The notes under the pieces: model-generated | Told to the model about the DNA's origin: nothing | Databases searched by the model: none | What the model saw: only the letters and a program-made list of their open reading frames with translations | In this document: positions 57,737 to 64,000 of the stretch, in pieces | Layout of the letters: every line of letters begins with the position of its first letter | Position numbering within the stretch: position 1 is the first letter of the stretch | NCBI GenBank assembly: GCA_948567375.1 | Contig: OX419762.1 | Location: forward strand, 40,901,034-40,965,033 | Direction: 5' to 3' | From: Lunularia cruciata | Lineage: Eukaryota > Streptophyta > Marchantiopsida > Lunulariales > Lunulariaceae | Length of the DNA stretch: 64,000 nucleotides | Made by a program: the position numbers and the translations under genes

Positions 57737-60700
57737 TGCTGACCGGTTTTGTGATAAGGAAACCAGAGAAGAGATTCCATAAGTTGTAGAAGAAACCAGA
57801 AGTGACAGCAGCAACTAAGGCGTTCGGGGATACAGCCACGGCCGTGATACCGTAATATGTGAAGTAAAGTTGCGTCATAAATAAGAAGTAGAGGTACCAA
57901 AAGAACTTATCAGCCTCCCACTGCAAGTTTATCAGAGTATACGTGATCACAGCGTACAGCATTGCTGATACGAGTACATAAGGGATCTCAATAAGCATCT
58001 GTAGAACAAAAGGGATAACACATCAGTTCTTCACTCGACAGGTTTCTTCAGGCCAACAATTATTTCATCGACAGCTGTTGGATGTATACGACCTGCAGAA
58101 ATATTGCCACTAAGTGTTGTAATTCAAGGCAACGTTGAACTTGAATAGTGCATCAAACAAGACAGAGAATCGTGTGGATAGCGAACCTGGGAAACAGCGT
58201 ACGGAACTGGGGAATACATTCCAGCACCTCGTTCTCTATAGAAGACGGTGCGTTCTGTCGCGACTAGTGGTTGGACCGATGAAGAGAATTGAACTCCGAG
58301 AAAAAGTTGAGAAGAGTAGATTGACCCCATGAGCGAGTAGAGAGTACGCTGATTGTCTCTGCAGTCACAATCTTCACAGATTCAATAAACTGTTCTGAGT
58401 TGAGGGAGAGAGCTTCAAATGTTATCGAGAGGGACAATGAGAAGAGAACTTACGTGTGGTGGCCTTTTCTCCAAAACATGGTACCGAAAAACAGAGCAGA
58501 GACGAAGGTAATACTGAATCTGACCACGTTGTAATCAGGACTGCGCCAGTACGTCCAATGCTTCTTCCACAAGTTCCAATACAACTGCACTATAAATGGC
58601 TGAGCATACTTCGTGGGGAAGTACAGGTCCTCGGACCCCGGAGCGGGAGTAGCCAGCTCGTTGACCAAGGCCTTTTGACGTCTGCAAGCAACCAAGTCAG
58701 CTGCAGTTAGCATTCAACATTCAATTCATGTCCGCAACAAGCAATCAGGCGACGCAATCGAGGGCAAGTCTTACTCGCAGAGAGGAGATTTGCTATAAAT
58801 CTCGGCAAAATCAACACCAAGTTTGATCTCTGTGCCGGGGCTGGTCACCTCCAACATCCAAGCCGCTGGATTGTGTCCGTCCCTAATTCTCTGGACACCG
58901 GGAATAGCCTGGATATGCATGTAACCATCAGTACCAATTGCGATCGCCACAGAGATATTTCATGCACCAAAAACAGTTTCTGAGATTGTGACATGATCAA
59001 AGGAGGCGCTTGGAGAAAGCTTAAGCAATCACACCTCAAAGTATTCCACAAGGGCCTGAGATTCTCTCCCCAATGGACCCGCGTACACCATCTGGCCACC
59101 TCGCTTCAATAGAAGCAGCTGCAGAAACAAAAGCAACCGCAATCTTTACACAGAATTGGCAGACAACTATGCGACAAGGTCGATCGTGATTTGGCACGCA
59201 CTTTGTTTCTTGGCAATTTGGGGGTGAATGGAAAACCTCATCAAATGACTCGAAATTGTCGATGCTGGGCTGATGAATGGTGCACACGACGGTGCGACCT
59301 GTGTCAACAGTGTTTCGGACCGTCCGCATGACGATGGCTGCAGCTCTGGCGTCCAAGCCTGATGTGGGCTCGTCCATGAAGATAATAGACGGGTTTGCAA
59401 CCAACTCCACAGCTATGGTCAACCTCTTGCGCTGCTCAGTGGACAGACCAGTCTCTCCGGGCAGTCCCACTAAGGCACCCTGAATCATCGTCAGCTCCAC
59501 CAACGCCATCACCTCCTCCACAAATTGCTGCAATCCAATCCAGCGTTAATCTCCAGATTCCCTAGGATTGACTTCAGCCTTCAATTACATTTCTGGAGAA
59601 GGAAACGTGAAAAGAAGTTGAGAGAAAATGAACGTAGGTACCACTTTCTTGTCGGGTTCAATATCCTTGGAGAGACGAAGCCATGCTGAGAAGAGAAGAG
59701 ATTCTCTGATAGTGACTTGAGGCGAATGAATGTCGTTCTGCTCACAGTAGCCGGCGATTCGAGCAAAGGTATCTTGATGCTTTGGGAAACCAGAAATTCT
59801 AATGTCACCCTCAACGACTCCCTGATTTTTCCTCCCTGCCAGCACGTCCATGAGTGTGCTCTTTCCAGCTCCTGTGACTCCCATCAGAGCTGTCAAAACT
59901 CCCGGCCTAAAAGACCCAGTGATTTCTCGCAGCAGCTGGAGCTGTGTTGCACCTCCGGCTGCTTCTTTCATTTGCTGCCCAAAGTTCAAAAGGATTTGCA
60001 TCAGTCCACTGTGGAGCATTCACTAATTTGCTAATTGCTGCGTTTATAATGAAAATGAAAGGATATATGAGGATGAGGGAGAAATACCGGAGGCATGGTC
60101 ACGAAATAATTGACGTTGCTGAAGCTAATTGCCAAGGGTTGGAACGGCAAAACCATCCCCTTCTTAACAATAGCACCAGGCTCTGCAATAGAACGTCTAG
60201 ATGTGAATTCAGGCTCTTGTGCTCCTGCAGAAGTACTAGCCTCATTTTCGGCTTGCTGCTTCTGAGACATCTGAATTTCTCCGGGTGTGCTTGTTGTTTT
60301 ACTTCCATATCCTCCACTGCTTTCAGGCGGGGTCGACTCCAAAATGGACTTGCTCTTTGTATCTGCAATTCGGACCATCCGTAACCCAGTCTACTTCAGC
60401 CTAGAACCTCAACACTAACATTATTCATGCATGCATTACATTGTTCTCAGAAACTTACAAAAGAGACTTGAACTTACATCTAATTGAGAATATACTAGTG
60501 TAGAGATAAGACCTGTGGTGGTACTCAGGGATCGAGGAATTGAAGTTGATTTCTTCGACGACTTAGCTCCTTCAATGGCCACAAGCTCGCCAGTTCGGTT
60601 GGCATTCCTTTGTGCATAGGCCTCCGGCGACATACCTACATTTTTATTGCCTGGAGCTGCAGTGACCAATCCATCGGAGTTACTTAATTAGCACTTCATG

Positions 60701-63700
60701 AGCACTTCCAGCCAGAATTCTTTCATCCAAACCATCTATTCAAGTTCGAGCATTCAAAGTCTCCTCTTGCAATAGACCGGTCCACTTTCAGACTACGTAT
60801 CACTGGCACAGATTACGTATCAGTTGCAAAAGTGATTGTTTCAACCTACCACGGAGGTACTCGAGAGCCAAAGTAAATACAGTGTTGAAGACGATAAAAT
60901 CGACGGCCAGGACAGCCAAAGCAATATAGTACCAAAATCCTCGAGCAAAGAGGCCAGCGTTCTTGAGGTATCGCCTGCCCAGAGTGAGACCATCTCCCCG
61001 AAGTCCACTAGGCTGGGTAATAGTCATCAATTGCGATAAGACACAAAATTCAATAAGCATAAATTGAGTAGATCAAGAGATTGATCTTTTAGCCCGAAAG
61101 ATCGACTGAGTGGTGTCCAGAGTATTCAAATGAAGATGCAGATTTAAATAACAATATCAATCTGGCTACTTAGAAGTAGAAGCGAAGACGAAAGGATCTA
61201 CCTTACGCCACTGTGGAGCAAGAAATTCATTAACAGCAATTCCATTTTGAGCACTGGATAAGGGAGACAAATAGTATCCCCAAATCCACCAGCCTCTGAT
61301 ATCCGTCCTTGGAAGCACGAACCCACCGAGGACGAATACCAACAGCAGACTCAACGATCCGACCGAGTTTGCGACGACTAAAGTTCTCGTAATCCCACCC
61401 AGCATACGAAACAGACTCGATGTCATGACGTGAGCCAAAATCAGTAAAAGTAATTGGCGAAAGAATCTGCACACAAAATGGACATTGTTCGTTCAGGTTC
61501 TGAGCTTCAAGACTGAATTAAATCTCAGCTGTAATGCAACCAGACGAAATTGGGTCGTACCAAGAGAAGGGACAAGATGGATCCACCTGCCAACAAAAGG
61601 AGCCATGCCGATGCAGTAATAGGTGATGAAAATCCATACGCAGGATTCGATGATAGCGAACGGGATTCGAAGAATTAAGGTCGATAATGTAAAGGTCCAG
61701 GCAGGGAAGAACTTCATGTTCCGATGCTTGTAGAACACTGGCAGTCGATCTACGACCGCGGTAATCTCAGCAAACCCGTTGAACATGACAGTCACTATAC
61801 TGAAGAAAAGCGCTGACGCCATCGTCTGTGCGTCTTCGACATTTCTGTGATGCATTCTCGTCCGAAAGAACGCACTCACTGCTATAAGCGCCATAATTGA
61901 CAACTGATCATACCAAAACCTCATGATTAGAATCGTCAAATAGCAGTGCACATGCAGAAGTTGGATCCTCGCGTACTGAATATGGAGCAAGTAGCCCTTT
62001 TCATCCGTTTCATAGATAATCTTCTGCGAAGTTGTAAGCACGAGAGGTCATATGTGGCATAATCAAGCGCTTGATAATTATGGTAGTGATTAATATATTT
62101 TTGCATGAAAATTCCATAGCATAATTGTGTGTTTCCTCGATTAGATTCTTTGATTGAAATGAAGTCTTTTTGTCAATAGGATCTAAGGTCCTACATACCC
62201 TACTTAATTGTACTTAAAGTAAGGCTTCTGAAGTTAGTGTCATTGACTAAAAATTTGACCATGAGGACATATATCTCATATGGTTCGTATATACTTTCGG
62301 CTAAGACCTCTGACCAGAAGTGGAAGATTTTGTTGGCCGCACCTGAGTACTCTTAAAGATGTGGATGAATGCGCCTCGTTTAAGGAGAGTTATCTCTCTG
62401 TCGAAGGTTATCTTGAAGAGTTCCCACTTGGGCAGCAGCCAATCCTCGAACACAAGAGCCGCCTTGTGGCTCTTGCTCTTGTCCATGGGAGTCTTCAGTT
62501 CGTCGAGCATTTTCATTCCCACGGGGGATTTCATGTAAGCTTCATGAAAACTGCGCACTGGCACAAACTGATATGGTATCGACTTATCGGCCCAGTATTG
62601 TTCCTGATCCTTGCGCGAAGTGACCTGCATGGAAACCAAAAGAGTTCACATAATAAGTTGAGTAAAAAGCAAGTAGGCTTAAATCCGATCATGGACGGCT
62701 GGATATCGGTATTGGACGGACCTCTTGGAGAAAGTCGGCTACACCCTTTCTGGCAGGGCAGCGGAAGCCACAGGATTCAATAAATTCCAGGACGTCTTCA
62801 CGGGGACCGTGGTAGACGATTTGGCCGTCCGCGAGAAGGACGAGATCATCGAAGAGCTCGAAGGTCTCAGGAGCAGGCTGCAGGAGAGAAATGAATATTG
62901 TGGACTCAATCACATGCGCAAACTGGCCGAGGCATTTGACGATCTGGTAGGTGGTGGAGCTGTCCAGACCCGTCGAGATTTCGTCCATGAACAGGGTTTT
63001 ACTTGGCCCCACGAGCACCTCACCTGCAAAATGGATCCATCAGCGATTGTGCCATATTGTCCTACATAGCTTTCAAGTTGAAGAAGAAGGTCTTGTTTAT
63101 GTACCTGTAGTGACTCGTTTCTTCTGGCCTCCAGAGATTCCTCTCACGATCTGATCCCCCACCTTGGTATCTGCACAGATGTCAAGGCCGAGTATCTGCG
63201 CAGCAAAGATTCAGTAAGGTTCAAGCCCAGATCTTAATTCACAGCGCCGAACGTAGATCAAGGAACTCCTCTGAAACCTCTAGAGCCTCTAAAGAAGACC
63301 ATATCGATTGTGGATATAAACTACAATTCAAGTCAAAATAACACTAGCTCGTTTATTGCTGTTGGATGATCTTAGCCACGGGTCTTCTACCAACCTTCAT
63401 AATATATTCTGTGACCATATCGTTTGAAACGGTTTCTGTTGATAGCGCCTGCAACCACACAAGTATTACGTCAGAGTTAGATTGAGGGATTTTGCACATG
63501 TCCCTAGAGCCTGCGGGTGGTTCTACAATGTATTATTGATGAATCTACGCACTCGATTGAAAACAAAGTCTATAAAATTCACGACCATGTAGATCTCAAC
63601 GTACTTTCATAAAGAAATCGACGTCGGGCTCGGGGTGTATTCCCATTTCTTTTTCTCTCTTGAGAAGTTCTGTGAGAAGCTCTGGTGAAAGAACAGGGCC

Positions 63701-64000
63701 ACAGAAGTATGAATAGCGACTTCATGTACTGATTCAAACGGAAAGGTGCAGTCAAAGAACTTAAACTTACCAGGACTGAGTACTTAAAATTTACATCGCC
63801 AGATTTTAACCTATGTCACTTCTCTTATTCTCGAGATCTAGAGACACACTACATTTTATGTCTGATTTTTCTATCTATATGTAACTCTCTAATGAACTCC
63901 GTGGTTGCTTAGTGGCAGTGGAAGCCGAGAAGCTGCGAACAAAGATCGGTCGATAGCCAGCGTGATCTAGCAACTCACCGAATCGAGAACCAACTCCTTG
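57252..64000 (-). CDS. Full-size PDR-type ABCG transporter (5' end outside the window)
   Basis: PDR proteins are ATP-driven exporters, usually at the plasma membrane, with layout NBD1-TMD1-NBD2-TMD2. Nineteen minus-strand exons join in phase into 1253 codons plus stop; the family is about 1400-1450 aa, so 150-200 residues lie upstream of 64000. NBD1 shows [13 protein letters not shown] and [15 protein letters not shown]; its Walker A is outside. NBD2 shows GVTGAGKST (59855-59881), [19 protein letters not shown] and [22 protein letters not shown]2 ends FGYKRSY...MKFLNFQSR. All visible key motifs are intact. Exons, 5' to 3': 64000-63979, 63681-63605, 63448-63395, 63195-63105, 63023-62722, 62624-62343, 61903-61587, 61466-61202, 61012-60850, 60656-60513, 60362-60088, 59974-59642, 59527-59237, 59118-59035, 58908-58775, 58681-58454, 58358-58187, 57998-57744, 57524-57252. 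Substrate cannot be told. It converges on the dynein gene. Confidence 0.94.
57692..57734 (+). repeat. (GA)n microsatellite in the last ABCG intron
   Basis: About 21 uninterrupted GA units (CT on the transcribed strand) lie four bases past the GTCAGC donor of the penultimate coding exon. The exon frame on both sides is unaffected. Confidence 0.95.
61202..62624 (-). CDS. ABCG exons for the end of NBD1 and TMD1
   Basis: Exon 62624-62343 carries the PDR linker [14 protein letters not shown] and [17 protein letters not shown]. Exon 61903-61587 holds the first membrane helices ([56 protein letters not shown]). Exon 61466-61202 continues with [20 protein letters not shown] and [20 protein letters not shown]. 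The helix order and the FYKHR and WWIWGYY motifs are typical of plant PDR proteins. Confidence 0.92.

Overview
The window comes from the nuclear genome of a land plant that makes flagellated sperm. Two observations support this. A complete single-headed axonemal (inner-arm) dynein heavy chain gene, which flowering plants lack, lies next to a full-size PDR-type ABCG transporter typical of plants. All genes are split by short GT-AG introns, and the mobile DNA is plant-like Copia with initiator-methionine tRNA priming sites. The compact introns suggest a bryophyte-grade plant (liverwort or moss) rather than a cycad or Ginkgo. The species cannot be named from the sequence.

Layout. Positions 1-5.86 kb hold a decayed reverse-transcriptase fragment, then diverged tandem copies of a 1.3-1.6 kb T/C-rich repeat. 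The last two exons of a SAM-domain gene follow (+, 5862-6279). From 7.1 to 9.9 kb there are a doubtful two-exon small gene and a well-supported five-exon gene of unknown function (310 aa, tryptophan-rich), both on the minus strand. A 2.9 kb intergenic stretch follows.

The dynein gene (+) runs from 12,795 to 55,929. I could join 41 exons in frame into 4153 codons, nearly the length of animal DNAH6, which it resembles most closely through the whole motor. It looks intact. Its size comes mostly from intron 16 (10.5 kb) and intron 26 (7.7 kb), which are packed with nested, broken Copia elements of two families. Family 1 has LTRs of about 275-300 bp and a PBS matching the 3' end of tRNA-iMet. Family 2 has LTRs of about 455-540 bp, a PBS matching the anticodon arm of the same tRNA, and a gag frame that starts inside the LTR. 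A hairpin-bearing dispersed repeat occurs in both the 1-6 kb array and intron 16.

After a 1.3 kb convergent gap, a PDR/ABCG transporter (19 exons seen, minus strand, 57,252 to beyond 64,000) fills the rest of the window. Its 5' end with NBD1 Walker A lies outside.

The genes do not form one pathway. The dynein acts in the sperm axoneme, the ABCG protein at a membrane, and the SAM protein probably in protein-protein contacts. The most novel items are the unrecognised W-rich gene head-to-head with the dynein, the hairpin repeat family, and the two Copia families that use different parts of one tRNA as primer within one host gene.
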